From: Prosopocoilus inquinatus
Lineage: Eukaryota > Arthropoda > Insecta > Coleoptera > Lucanidae
Assembly (NCBI GenBank): GCA_036172665.1
Contig: CM069873.1
Coordinates: 38,802,001 to 38,866,000, forward strand
Length of the DNA: 64,000 bases
Direction: 5' to 3'
Shown: one piece after another, positions 35,322 through 46,200 of the stretch
How positions within the stretch are numbered: the first letter of the stretch is position 1
Layout of the letters: each line of letters starts with the position of its first letter
Notes under the pieces: generated by a model
What the model was told of the DNA's origin: nothing
The model's database searches: none
What the model saw: only the letters and a program-made list of their open reading frames with translations
Program-made: the position numbers and the translations under genes

Positions 35322-35960
35322 GGTTCTCACTGCAATCAAAAACGATTTGCACAAAATTTTTTTATTAAATTTTTGGTTAGCCACGGAGAAGGTGGTTTAG
35401 TAATTTGCTGAATTTTTAGAGGCGCATATAGATTAAAAAGTGTGAGCATATTACAATTGAAAAAATCTATTTTGTCATTAATATCATTTAAGTCATAAAT
35501 ATTTCGCTACGGTATAGAACACAGATCACTATTAAATTGGTAATACAGAAAATCTTTGAAACTTCTGTAAGTTTGTTTTGTAGAAACACGTTTAGAAGTA
35601 AATACACTCTTACAAAATACCAGTTCATGATCCGAGTAATCATGCAAACTTACCGTATCAGCAGTGGTAAAAATATTCTTATTTGATACTATTAGTACAT
35701 CTAAAAGTGTCGAGGATAAATTAGTTACTCTTGTTGGCTTCTTAACAAGTTGCACAAGATTATAAGACTCTAACAGGGTGAAAAATTTTTCGCTAATTAA
35801 CTGTCAGTATCCAGCAGATCAATATTTAAGTCGCCCATACAAATCATTTCATCAGATGTTGAGGCAACAATATTTAGATGAATTGTCTAATTCTTTTATT
35901 TTCTGTTTATGTACATTTCCGATAAGATTTGGTGACTTCATACTTTGGAATTTTGGCCGC

Positions 35961-36786
35961 AAATTGAAGAAATTGGCCCACCGCGCAGTGGCGTAAACCC
36001 AGGGCAGTAGGTTATCATTTTAGTAAATAATTTTCTTATTTCCACTTTTTAAAAAGAACTGAAACAAGAATTTAAAAGTTCGAATAAAATTGTAAAATGA
36101 TAAGTAAGTTCCATCTACGTCAGAATAACCGTTTTCGAGATAATTAGATTGAAAGTTCACATTGCTGCAGAAACTCGAAATTTCGTAAAGCTCTGACATG
36201 CCTTGAAAGCATTAACTGAAATTTTACGTGTGCATTTTACATGTCAATATACAATACATGAGTGTTGCACAGTTTTTTTTTTCTCAAAATATGTTTTTCA
36301 AGTGGCTTTTATGCCTCAGAAACGAAAAACTTTTGCATGTAAGTAAATTAGGTTAAGTAGTAATATTTTGACGCCGTCAATACGTGGTATAATTATTGCC
36401 ATCATATTAGATAACAGCCTGCAGAGACGACGTACGAAACAGGAAAATCTTTTTGAATGTCAACTTCGCAAAATAAAACCTATTCTTTACAAACGGTTCT
36501 ACTTGTTGAGATACTCCAAAAGCAACGCTTAAATTTAAACTCTTAACTACGGTATATCAAGAATTTCCAATTTCTTAGTTTTATGTTGCAGAAATCAAAG
36601 TAACGTTTTTATTATGAGGTCCTGACAATTCTATGACTTAGGACCCCGTTGGTCAACTACCACAAATAAAAAGAAAATATTGATTTTAAGCAAAAAACGA
36701 ATTCTTAAAAAATCTACTGTTCGAAGAACTTCAGAGATCCGACAGTATCACTTATTGCATTCTATGTCTTGTATTAGTAATATGAC
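35961..36786. other. Non-coding region
   Basis: AT-rich, no gene or repeat recognised. It may hold upstream regulatory sequence of the bHLH gene; no convincing binding-site cluster was seen. Confidence 0.4.
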
Positions 36787-36789
36787 TTA

Positions 36790-36995
36790 TGCCCGGTTTC
36801 TGAAACGATACATAACTTTATATAGAGATAAACTCAGGGTCAACTCACCATAACTTCTAAAAACCATTTCTCAAAACTTTGTCCGTGGATAGAGCGTATA
36901 CGTAGCAACATAAACGATTTATACTTTTCATAAAGTTACCTGTCAATAAAAATTTATCTTTACATGAAATTATTTATTGTTTCAGAAACCAGGCA
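36790..36995. mobile_element. PIF/Harbinger-like MITE (206 bp)
   Basis: Inverted ends TGCCCGGTTTCTGAAACGAT and (reverse complement of right) TGCCTGGTTTCTGAAACAAT, flanked by the 3-bp TSD TTA (36787-36789, 36996-36998), as expected for PIF/Harbinger. It lies about 760 bp upstream of the bHLH start codon. Confidence 0.8.
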
Positions 36996-36998
36996 TTA

Positions 36999-37754
36999 AT
37001 TTATCTTTCTGACATTCATAAAGTTACTTTTTCAAATAACCCCACAAATAACCAACCCAATTGATGGGACTTATCTTAATAAACTTTAGTTATTATTTTT
37101 TAACCATTGCTTTCAAAGTTAAAAAAATTTTTGGAAAAACAATGGAAATGTTTATACTAAAGGAAAATATCCACCAATTGTGGAAATATTTATTTTGCAA
37201 TCGATTTCGTACTCTGTAGAGGCTAACAATCAGCTTATAAACGAAGGATTCCATTTTTGAGCCACACTTTATACTTATACTATACTTTACTAATTTAGTA
37301 AATAATTTATTGCAACGTAGTTGTTTAATACCTAACTTTTTCGTTACAGGTTCAACAGTATTCAGCACCCAGTCACTCAGAAAAATATGTTATCAAGTAT
37401 AAAGTTAACAAGAGGTTAGCCGACGAAAAGTTATAGAAACCAAACTTTCCGTATGGATTTGATCTTGAACACAATTCGAACAAAATATGTAATAAATTCT
37501 GCAGAAGAATAGAACAGCAGCTACAAGTAAATAAAATATGTAAAGCAAGACATTCTATGCGCAATTAGAAACAAATTGCTTAAATGCAAGAAAGGAATAT
37601 TACCTACTTTAATTGAAATATTTCGTTTACTTGATGCGATGTAGTGCTACGCGATACCTGATCATTGAATTAAACATGCGTAATATTTTTGCCAAACTTT
37701 ATATTAGTTTGAATCACACAATATTAAGAATGAAATTAATCATCGAACATAAAT
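36999..37754. other. Upstream region of the bHLH gene
   Basis: AT-rich, no other gene. It contains a CAATTG (37154-37159), a generic E-box form, but E-boxes of this kind arise often by chance. The transcription start cannot be placed from the sequence. Confidence 0.4.
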
Positions 37755-38321
37755 ATGTTCCTTTACCGGCGAGGTTATAGCTCAATGTCTAACGAAACTT
37801 CCTCTGATGGTTACAACTCGCCACGCGGTTCAAGTCCGGAAAGTTCTTATAGATACACCTTATCGAGTCCTAGCCCCTCAGAATCAGGGATGTCCTCACA
37901 ACCTTACATTCCGAATTGTTACAAACAGGATGATCCGTGGTCTCGTCAACAGTACTATGGTGAGAACAATAACGTGTACCACAAGTACGATTACAGGTAT
38001 AAATCTTCTCGTACTGAATCGTCCAATTCTACGCATGGATACGGAAATCAGGACTATTACAAGACTAACTGCGAGAACAAGTACAAAAAGGAGAATAAAA
38101 AGAGCACGACGGCTCAAGCAGGAATGGAGGTCATGAAGAAACGACGACTAGCAGCCAATGCAAGAGAAAGGAGACGTATGAATAGTTTGAACGACGCGTT
38201 TGACAGATTAAGGGATGTTGTTCCTTCTTTGGGGAACGATAGGAAGCTGTCAAAGTTTGAAACCTTGCAGATGGCTCAGACCTATATATCTGCGCTTCAT
38301 GAACTCCTGCAGAGAGATTAA
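37755..38321 (+). CDS. amos: Atonal-family proneural bHLH transcription factor (amos/atonal-like)
   Basis: 188 codons, single exon, ending exactly at the end of the bHLH domain, as atonal-family proteins do. Residues 1-60 are serine-rich ([16 protein letters not shown]); 60-115 are tyrosine- and asparagine-rich. The basic region and helices fill residues 130-188: [20 protein letters not shown], then [17 protein letters not shown] and [26 protein letters not shown] is the atonal-group DNA-contact signature. The family makes sense-organ precursors and acts in the nucleus as a heterodimer with a Daughterless/E protein on E-boxes. MNSLNDAFD and DVVPSLG look closest to Amos from memory, but ato or cato are possible. 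The first ATG is chosen; a second is at codon 11. The frame is uninterrupted and this is the only convincing host gene in the window. Confidence 0.9.
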   Translation: MFLYRRGYSSMSNETSSDGYNSPRGSSPESSYRYTLSSPSPSESGMSSQPYIPNCYKQDDPWSRQQYYGENNNVYHKYDYRYKSSRTESSNSTHGYGNQDYYKTNCENKYKKENKKSTTAQAGMEVMKKRRLAANARERRRMNSLNDAFDRLRDVVPSLGNDRKLSKFETLQMAQTYISALHELLQRD

Positions 38322-38673
38322 AGGCGAAACGTAAGGTGTACTTATTTTGTCTTAATCAATTAAGTCAATTCCTTGTTATAATTTTGTTTTAAAAACAATG
38401 TGATTTTTATGAAAAGATATTAGAAGTTAATGTTAATACCTTTGTGCAATATTTTGTTTCTTATTAGGTAATTAGGTTAGTATAGCGCTAAAAGACAAAT
38501 ACGCTACTTCGTGTCATCTGGGTCACTTCAGTTTTTTTCTGAATTGGAGGTGTTCATTAAGCCCTAAAATGAAACTATGTTTAAAGCTTTAAATATTCAC
38601 ATGTACAATAATTAAATGGCGATTAGAAAAAAATAACTTTATTTGAATTTACGAAAATTTTTGATTAATAAAG
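38322..38673 (+). other. Probable 3' UTR of the bHLH gene
   Basis: No coding sequence. An AATAAA polyadenylation signal occurs at 38667-38672, 346 bp after the stop codon and just before the insertion at 38686. Transcript end is not demonstrated. Confidence 0.45.
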
Positions 38674-38685
38674 TTCATTTTAATA

Positions 38686-39053
38686 GAGAATATGAAACAA
38701 ATAAAAAAAAAAACTTTTTAAAACGAACTAAACGAGTAATTTATTGACTTACATGACGTTTCGCAAATATAATTATTTTATTATTATTTTTTTTTTCTAT
38801 ATTTTCTTTGAGAAAGCAAATAATTATATTTGCGAACTTTTTAAAACGAGCTAAAAGAGTAATTTATTGACTTACTTGACGTTTCGCAAATATAATTATT
38901 TTATTATTATTATTTATTTGAGAAACCAAATAATTCTATTTGCAAAACGTCAAGTAAGTCTATAAATTACTCTTTTAGCTCGTTTTAAAAAGTTTTTTTT
39001 TTATTTGTTTCATATTCTCTGCAATTATCACGAGCAAGAACTACCCAAAAAAT
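38686..39053. mobile_element. 368-bp inverted-repeat insertion with 12-bp TSD next to the bHLH gene
   Basis: TSD TTCATTTTAATA at 38674-38685 and 39054-39065. The left end GAGAATATGAAACAAAT is repeated inverted near 39005-39021, and a second direct copy of the arm lies in between (38839-38905). In reverse complement the arms read GCGAAACGTCATGTAAGTC, the 3' half of a PLE-type hammerhead (GAAAC-GTC), but no CTGANGA core is present. The TSD length and inverted arrangement match the PLE-type insertions elsewhere in this window. No coding sequence. Confidence 0.6.
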
Positions 39054-39065
39054 TTCATTTTAATA

Positions 39066-40208
39066 ATTGATTCCGAAATTCAAGTAATGATAATTATATA
39101 ATCTTCTCTCTGATGTGCCCCTAAAATTTGTATGACTATTTTCACTATCTATGAAGATACACTTTTTACAAAGATAAACCAGACGTATTAAAATCCGCTA
39201 CGAATAAGCGTTTTCGATCCTCATCTCAATTTATTCCGAAATGAAGATACACTCTGTGTACGTAGTGTACTCCAATCGAAAACGCTAAAAATTACATCAT
39301 GCTATTTAAAAAAAAATAGAAGACATACATCACGCTATGTAAAAAACAGAAAAAGGAAACAATTGAAGAACGAGGTCTTAAAAATGATGAAGACTATATC
39401 CTTAACATCCTACACAACTTTTCTTAAGCATTTTTGCTCTATCTCTTAAAATAAGAAAATTATTTTAAACGTGGAATCACGAAACAACCTAACATGGCGT
39501 AATAGTTTTCCGCTTTTTTCTCTAAATTTATGGGAGTAAACATTTTTCACGGTTCAAGTCAGATTTTTATGTCTATTAAGATTTGCTATAAAAATACACT
39601 ATGCAATTAAAAAATAGGTCAAACACGGAGCTGGCATGGCTGTTTAAAGGCAATTGAAGATCGAATCATTACAGTTCTCCGGGTTGTTCAATGTAGATTT
39701 TCTCAAAAATTTTACGCTGCAGCTCTCAGAAGTTATTTTGGAAAAATAGAACCGTCACTGAACCGGTGTATTTGCATTTTAGATCTCAAACGACCGTGAA
39801 ATATCTTATGTCATATGTTAGCTAACAATCACAGGGTGTTCCAGTGAAATATCTTATGTCATATGTTAGCTAACAATCACAGGGTGTTCCACTTAAAGTG
39901 GCTTCCTTCATAACTCTCTAGTTATAACGTTTTGGTGTAGAGCATATTTTGAAATTTGTTTAAGAATTATGACTATATCGTAGAGATATTTCTAAAAATT
40001 AATTTTGTGAATTTTATAAATTTCAAAATTTAATTATTTGTAGTTTTCACAGTGACTTTTCTTAGTTTATATTTTATGTAAGCATAGCAATCAACAAATG
40101 TCACAATATTTAATGTATTTTTAAAAATTGTAAAGAAAGTACATACTGAAGAAACTATTCATCTAAAAGAGAATGAAACAGCGCGTTTACTAAAGGTAAA
40201 AAACATAC
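39066..40208. other. Non-coding region
   Basis: AT-rich, no gene. It contains the 48-bp tandem duplication listed separately and remnants of mariner-type ends (CAGGGTGTTCC). Confidence 0.45.
39796..39891. repeat. 48-bp tandem duplication
   Basis: The unit starting GTGAAATATCTTATGTC and ending CAGGGTGTTCCA occurs twice in a row (39796-39843, 39844-39891) without differences. The end resembles a mariner-type terminal motif. Confidence 0.85.
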
Positions 40209-40212
40209 GGTA

Positions 40213-40540
40213 AGTTATATCTTACAGAGCGGTTAAGGCGTTTTTTAAAAATTATTTTATTATTTACTTGGAAATATAACAAATATAAATTAATTACAAC
40301 TTTATTTATTTATTTAACACTATTACGTAAAAACTTCGTACAACACTAATACTATAGCCAAGACTATTCAAAGACTACTCTCCGATTAAAATGTGAACAA
40401 GGGTATTTATAGCGAATACACCTACACATTAATACAGTAAGCATTATACATGACCATGACCGTTATATGAATCAGCGAAGAGAGTTATATAATTAAATAA
40501 GTTACTAACAAAGAATCTATTGTTTTAATGTAATATAACT
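40213..40540 (-). repeat. Gypsy-B 3' LTR
   Basis: 328 bp, AGTTATATC...ATATAACT. It matches 49317-49624 plus the tail after the MITE, with many small differences, so the insertion is older than Gypsy-A or BEL-B. Confidence 0.8.
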
Positions 40541-40551
40541 CCTCCATCCTC
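40541..40551 (-). promoter_or_regulatory. Gypsy-B polypurine tract
   Basis: Sense GAGGATGGAGG immediately before the 3' LTR. Confidence 0.7.
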
Positions 40552-40782
40552 AAATTCGAGCATTTTTTCAAGAAGTTACAAATGCTTGAACTGGCTCCTG
40601 CGTGGAGGGTGTTGTATTCTTTATCAGCTAGGTAGAGCCTGTAGATTATGCCGACCATGAAACTGGTGCAGTCTAGTAGTGGATCTCGAGGGTTCATGAT
40701 ATGTAGGTTCCATAGGGGTACTTGTGGGGTTTGTGGATTTTGTCCAGAGGAATATTTTAAATAACCATTTTTTTGGCGGGTT

Positions 40783-41500
40783 TTATTGTAGAGTTCGTAG
40801 ATATAATCTTGATTTCGGGTAGGAACATTGGTTTTCCTTGGGTAACTGCTTTTGTGTTGATGTATGTGTTTTCGTTGTTTCTACTGGGATATATTGACAG
40901 TTTTCATAAACAGATTTTAATTGCAGTATTTGAAATATGCGATTTCCTTTTTGTATCCCTTTAATCAGATTATTTTGTTGACAGTAGTAATTTTGGTTCA
41001 GCCACTTACATGGTGCTGATGTGTATTCGTAGAAGTTCGGATTCATTATTAGGAAGGAATTTTTAGGAATGATTATTGTTTGATTTTTGGTTGGGATTAA
41101 ATACAAGTGATAATATGAAAATATTTCTGGATGTACCATAGGAAAGTTGATTGCGAAAACGATCCTATTACGTGAATAATAAGCTTTGACTTCTAGCACT
41201 TCATAATAATATATATTTTCATAAAAATTTGGAAACAATAAATTTTCTGATAAATAATACTTTAGAATTGTCTCTACGATTCATTCAAGTTCATTTATTT
41301 TTATATACAATATTTAACCTAGCAAATATTAAATTTTCAATATCCTCTAATAATTGGAAAATGATGTTTAACCTTAAAGTAATTTGATCAACTACAATTC
41401 CAATTTCAACATAGTTACTGTAATTGAAGACAAATTTGTGTGAGTCGTGACTTATTTTTTCAATCCTACAGTTATCACGTCTTGATTATATTTTATTAAA
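40783..41500 (-). pseudogene. Gypsy-B env-like remnant
   Basis: Located between pol and the 3' LTR, where insect errantivirus-type elements keep env. The clearest stretch (40783-41238, 151 codons) contains SYYHLYLIPTKNQTIIIPKN followed by PCKWLNQNYYCQ, a spacing of short motifs and paired cysteines that I associate with baculovirus-F-like Env proteins. Upstream sequence to about 41500 is broken by stops. No signal peptide, fusion site or membrane anchor can be shown. Assignment rests mainly on position plus these motifs. Confidence 0.55.
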
Positions 41501-41537
41501 ATTTCAATGATCTCCATAGTAAAGAATATTTCCTTAT

Positions 41538-44500
41538 TTAATCGTTTGCAACGTCAGTATCATGAGGTAACATCTGTAATAATTCAGGTCTGTTAGCTAA
41601 AGGTCTTCTTAAATTTTGTTTATGATAGTACGTTTGAGTTGTAATTTTCAATTGTTCATTTTCAGCTACTTTTTCTTTTATGAATCTTGGAGCTAATTTA
41701 TTTCGTGGAATTGTTTTCCTTTTTTCTTTTATGAATCTTGGAGCTAATTTATTTCGTGGAATTGTTTTCCTATAAGCGTCTGTGTCAGGCATATGTATGT
41801 ATATCCAAGTGGGTCATGTCTACTTCCATTGTGCTTAGTAATTGTTTGTTCTTTTCAATTAGTTAATTGTTCATTTAATTTTTCATAAATTGCTCTAGTT
41901 TTTTCGTGATGTTCTTGAATGTAATTATTTAAAAATTGTGCATTAATAATTATGTTAAAGGGATCTTTTGTATTTAGATGTCCGTTATTTATGTCAATTG
42001 GTTTTTGTTTTGTAACCGAATATATGGAATTATTGTATCCAAGAATTGCGTACGGTATTTGATTTAATATGTCGATTTTATTATTATTTAAAATTAAAAC
42101 AATTAAAACTCTCAGATATTCAATTAATGTAGAATGAAATCTTTCAATTGCACCGTTTGATTGTGGATTATTTGGTGTCGTATAATGTGTATTAATTTGT
42201 TGTAATTTTAAGAATTCTTGAACAATTGTATTTTTAAATTCAGTCCCATTGTCCACAACAATTAATGTAGGTAGTCCATGATGAGAAAAATTATTAGGGA
42301 ATTTACAATTTCGATTCCATTTAATCCGCGTAATGGATATGCTTGTGCGTATTTTGAAAATGTTTCAATTAAGGTCAGAAATGTTTGTCCTTGTACCTGA
42401 AATGTATCAATATGAATTATTTCAAAGGGTTTTGATGGTGTAGGCGTAATCATTAGTTGTTGTTGTGGTGGGTAACTATCATATGATGATTAGTTTTGCC
42501 TTCGTATTAATTTTTAGTATGTCATCTTCTAAAACTTGATTACATTTTACTAATTTAAAAAAGTTTCTAAATATTCCGCTTATAATTCGACATATTCGGG
42601 GGAAATTTGTTTCGTCTTTGAAATGAATTGCATAGGTAACTGAGGTTGAATATAATTTTTGAAAATATTTATAATGTCTTCCTCCTAAATTATTAGTTAA
42701 TATTTGGAAATATGTGTTCTACTATGGGATTTCGTAGTGAATGTAAAACATGCTTTATTATAATTTGATGATTAAAAGCATGAAGTGGTTTCTCGGAAAT
42801 CGGTATATTTAACATCGATTCTTCTTGACTCGTATGGAGTGTGTCGTTTGTTTTTGCATCCACAGCACTATGGGGTACTAATTCATCTGGTTCAATGTCT
42901 TTTATTCTAGGAATATACGAACAATTACCTTGCACTGATATGTTATCGGCTAGATTTGTTTGCAGGGATTGTTCTGAAGTAGCATCGTCTGAGTTGAGTA
43001 GGCACACTTTAATTTGAATATGTGTATCATAGAATATGTATTCAATCACGCGATTAATAATCTGTCAATTTTTATTATCTAATCCGCAGCAATTTTTTGG
43101 TAATGCTAATTGAGTTACATTATGTTGTATTAACAATTGAAGGGGTCAATGCAAAAAGTGGTTAAGTCCATATTTTGAATTTTTGAGATAATCATTGTCA
43201 AGTACATTAATTTTCATGTGCTATCGTCTGGTAAACTTAGATAAACTCCAAGAAGTCGATAAATTTACCAAAGAACTACAGTAACAATTAAAGTCGAATT
43301 CCAATTCAGTGCAAGAAATTGCTAAGTAGCAAAATATGCCTCTAATCCCTGGAAATAACTACTTCTTGATGCGAATGTCGCATAAAAAGTTGTTTCAGTA
43401 TCAAATTCTGTTATCCTAATTTACCAAATTTGTCGAAATACGTGTGCTATTATTTATATTTATATTAAATTCTTGTCCGGATTTTCTTGTCCGCTACCAT
43501 ACCTTCATTTTGTTAAAATTTAAATGCTCTGTTTTTTAACTGTTTATAACATAAGTTCCAGGTCTCATGTTGCTAGGAATAAATTTCATATCTTAGCTAA
43601 ATACAGATATTGTTGTTAACTTGATAGCGCATATCATTTCCTAATTCAAATATTATACCACTACTTTAATATAACAAATTTTTACTTCATACTTTTACAA
43701 ATTGTTTTTTTTACAACGAACACAAAGCTTACAACACGGAGTATTACTTTAGTACTGGTATATCTATTCTAAGTTAAAACATGAGTTTTTTCTTACCCAA
43801 GCAACTGAGATTTTAAATTTACAGTCATACGTTACTGTTCTAAACAAAATTAAAAAAATATTCTTCTCTGAAATATTTCTATCTACTGTAAATGATCGAC
43901 ATTACTGAAATTCAGTGCAAAAAGAGGCTAAGTCCAAAACAATTTTGTATTATTTTTCAAGGCCTAAACAAATTTGAACTTTGGCTTTTTATTGTACACC
44001 AATGTATTTCTGTGTGCAAAAAATATAAAATGTCTGGAGTAATAAATAAAAATGTGGGAGCATATTGAAATATTCAGTTCAAAATAGCTCGAAAACATAA
44101 AAGTGTGATTGAGCTACTTCTTGTCGAAAATTAACTAATGTTTTGAAAATGTCTGAATAAGTTGGTTTATCAAAATAATTTTGTTTTTTTTTTATTAAAT
44201 AATAAATTTTTCTTTGATTTGATGTTATGAATGCTATTTCCGTTACTTGTTTCTATTGATGTTTTAAATTATCTAAAAAGTCGTATTCATTTTTAAATTT
44301 GAGCGCTATTCCTTTATTCATTTGAAGGCCTTGAGATACAGAATGTGCTAATGCGAAATTATTTGGTGTTCGAAAGAGGTCGTCTTGAGTTTCTTGAACG
44401 TTAGGAACAATTAATTCTTCTCTGCAATTTTGAAAATCTGTGTAAGAAATTCCAGTTCGATCTAAAACGTGAAGTGTATAATCAAATAATTTTTTTGTGT

Positions 44501-45470
44501 GTATTTCTAAAAATCAAATTCTTCAAGTTTAAGTTTCCATCGAATAAGTTTTAATTCGGTTCTTTTAAATTCATGAGTCATTGAAGTGGTTCGTGATCGG
44601 TAATAATTTTAAATTTTCTTCCATATAAATATGGTCGAAAGAATTTAGTTGCCCAAACTATTGCTAATAATTCTTTTTCAATTGTACTATAATTTTGTTC
44701 AGATTCGTTTAACGTTCTTGAGGCATACGCGACTGGTTTGTCCGTTCCGATTGGACTTTGTGATCAAATAGCTCCTACAGCTACGTTACTAGCATCTGTA
44801 GTTAAATTAAAACCTATAGAAAAATCTGGATATTGTAAAATTGGTTCATTAGTTAATAACTGCTAACAATTTTCGAAGCATTAAATGAACTGAAGGGCGT
44901 ATTCGATTTTAGAATTTTTCTTTAAACAAAGTGTGGGGTTTTGTGATTTTAGTAAAATCTTTAATAAATTTTCGATAATAACCTAATAAGCCAAGAAATC
45001 CTTTAATTTCTTTTGTAGTTTTTGGAAGTGGATATTTTTGACTTTGATTTTGTCAGGGTTAGGTTTTACTCCTTCTGGCGTTACGATGTATCCTAAATAA
45101 ACTACTTCTTTCTTTAAAAATTCTGATTTATTTATTCTGACTTTTTGAAGATTAACAATGTGTTCTTGAAGAGATGCAGAAAAAATAATGATGTCGTCTA
45201 AATAAACTAAGCAAAATTCGTTTTGTAAACCTCTTAAAATATTGTCCATTACTCTTTGAAATGTCGATGGTACATTTTTTAAACCGAATGGCATTCGAAG
45301 ATATTCGTAATGACCATTTTAGACGTTGAAACGTATGGCGTTTCGTTTGGTTTTTGTCTTAAATTTGCTAAATCTCGATTTAAAGAATTTACATCTCTTT
45401 GATCAGCAAAATGTGTAGTATTTTTTGATATTTAGCCAATTATCCGAGCCGTGGAGAGCAACAACTTCTT
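41538..45470 (-). pseudogene. Gypsy-B pol: RT, RNase H, integrase fragments
   Basis: RT remnant at 44983-45294 with FGLKNVPSTFQRVMDNIL and CLVYLDDIIIFSAS (YLDD), followed by [19 protein letters not shown]. RNase H near 44590-44830 with [17 protein letters not shown] and [15 protein letters not shown]. Integrase at 42262-42453 (FEIIHIDTFQVQGQTFLTLI, first D) and 41855-42256 (DNGTEFKNTI, second D; SNGAIERFHSTL, catalytic E). The C-terminus at 41538-41792 contains an internal repeat of about 48 bp encoding RKTIPRNKLAPRFIKE twice. Numerous stops and frameshifts. Confidence 0.75.
43060..44150. other. Unassigned 1.1-kb stretch inside Gypsy-B
   Basis: Longer than the expected RNase H-integrase linker and without clear pol motifs. 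The phrase TGCAAAAAGTGGTTAAGTCC (43148-43167) recurs as TGCAAAAAGAGGCTAAGTCC near 43917, same orientation. It may be a further insertion with subterminal direct repeats; ends not identified. Confidence 0.4.
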
Positions 45471-45668
45471 CAGCTCTGCCTTCTAATTTATTTAACATAC
45501 CATTGAATAAAAAAAGTATTGTGCAAATTATTAGCATTTGCTTGATCATAATAATGATTTAAAATAAATTCTGCAGCGCTAATAAATCGATACAATTTGC
45601 TTAGGTCACCGTTAAATTGTGGAAATTACACTTAGATTTTTAAAATCTAATACGGGAACTTGAGCCAT
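45425..45668 (-). pseudogene. Gypsy-B gag start, fused to RT by deletion
   Basis: The ATG at 45666-45668 opens MAQVPVLDFKNLSV, a beginning typical of 17.6/297-type gag. Similarity continues weakly to about 45430, after which RT sequence follows, so most of gag and the protease have been lost. Confidence 0.5.
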
Positions 45669-45990
45669 TTCTAAAATATTATTTTTATTTTTTAAATTAA
45701 AAATTATAAAAATTATTTAATGAAAATAAAATTTTTTCAATAAAAATTATTAATTCAATTTAATTAATTATTTATTCAATACAATTATTTGAAGAAAATA
45801 AACAATTTATTTATTTTATTTTTAAATTAAATTTATTCTTAATTAATTCAACCACTTTCGTTTTCACTGAAGGATTTTGAAAAATGAAAGAAAATAAAAA
45901 TTATATAATTGAAGTTTGTTCTTGTCCGATGAAAATAGTAAGTACAAAGTTTTTTTAATCTCAAACCGGACAGAAAAATGAAGGGAAACA

Positions 45991-46032
45991 CATTCAACGT
46001 TTCGCTATAGATTTATAGCTTCGTCAGGAGTG
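45991..46032 (-). ncRNA. PLE-type hammerhead ribozyme, left arm of PLE-1
   Basis: Sense: stem I strand CACTC, core CTGACGA, stem II GCTATA/TATAGC, then GAAACGTT with cleavage triplet GTT, and stem I return GAATG. One stem I mismatch compared with the other copies (GAGTG). Stem III has no loop: AACGTT is self-complementary, so activity would be expected from a dimer. Confidence 0.75.
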
Positions 46033-46200
46033 AAAAAAAATAAATAAACAAGTTGTCAAGAGAAACAAGTCGTCAAGAGAAACGAAAAGGTAACATGATT
46101 TTTAAACTAAACTACGAGTTGTTCGGAATAAAAGTAACGAGAACTAATTAAAGCTACTTTTTTTTTTTTTAATATATATATAATTAATTAATTGACAGAT

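Larger units (their letters stand above)
34321..35363. mobile_element. Retrozyme-like hammerhead ribozyme array (head-to-head, three ribozymes)
   Basis: 1043-bp insert in the LINE, flanked by a 12-bp TSD ATTAAATTTTTG (34309-34320, 35364-35375). From a centre at about 34759 the right arm carries a unit and then a second tandem unit; the left arm is the inverted first unit. Tandem ribozymes are 310 bp apart (34947 to 35257). Each unit has a constant part (TTAGGTCAAAAAGCGATAG ... ATTGGGCAAGTCG) and one type I hammerhead. Both arms lack the same ~47 bp next to the centre. It encodes no protein; open frames of 66-83 codons are just the repeat translated. Organisation, unit size and TSD fit metazoan retrozymes. 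Confidence 0.82.
33530..35960 (-). pseudogene. LINE (non-LTR retrotransposon) fragment: endonuclease end, linker, RT start
   Basis: Minus strand. Endonuclease end: CMGDLNIDLLDTDS near 35840, then KKPTRVTNLSSTLLDVLIVS and SLHDYSDHELVF at 35507-35755 (the SDH catalytic motif). Linker PPSPWLTKNL near 35390 joins FLRDNALKKYKTTKTESDW at 34212-34310 across the ribozyme-array insertion. RT start: TNAVGSDVISILFLKL (33854-34117), then SAWKIANIIPIPKIRSP, ILPVMSKILEKIM and TQSGFRP-like sequence down to about 33600. It resembles Jockey/CR1-type elements. Truncated at both ends and frame-shifted. Confidence 0.75.

Noticed and set aside
34440..35400. Three similar frames of 70-83 codons (around EEAPSRAETAVQRLLEVL)
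   Set aside because: They are translations of the hammerhead unit and its tail; conservation follows from the RNA repeat and the frame is not kept at 57359.
38686..39053. Complete hammerhead in the insertion behind the bHLH gene
   Set aside because: The 3' half (GCGAAACGTC) and a long stem are present, but no CTGANGA core could be found on either strand; kept only as a PLE-like fragment.
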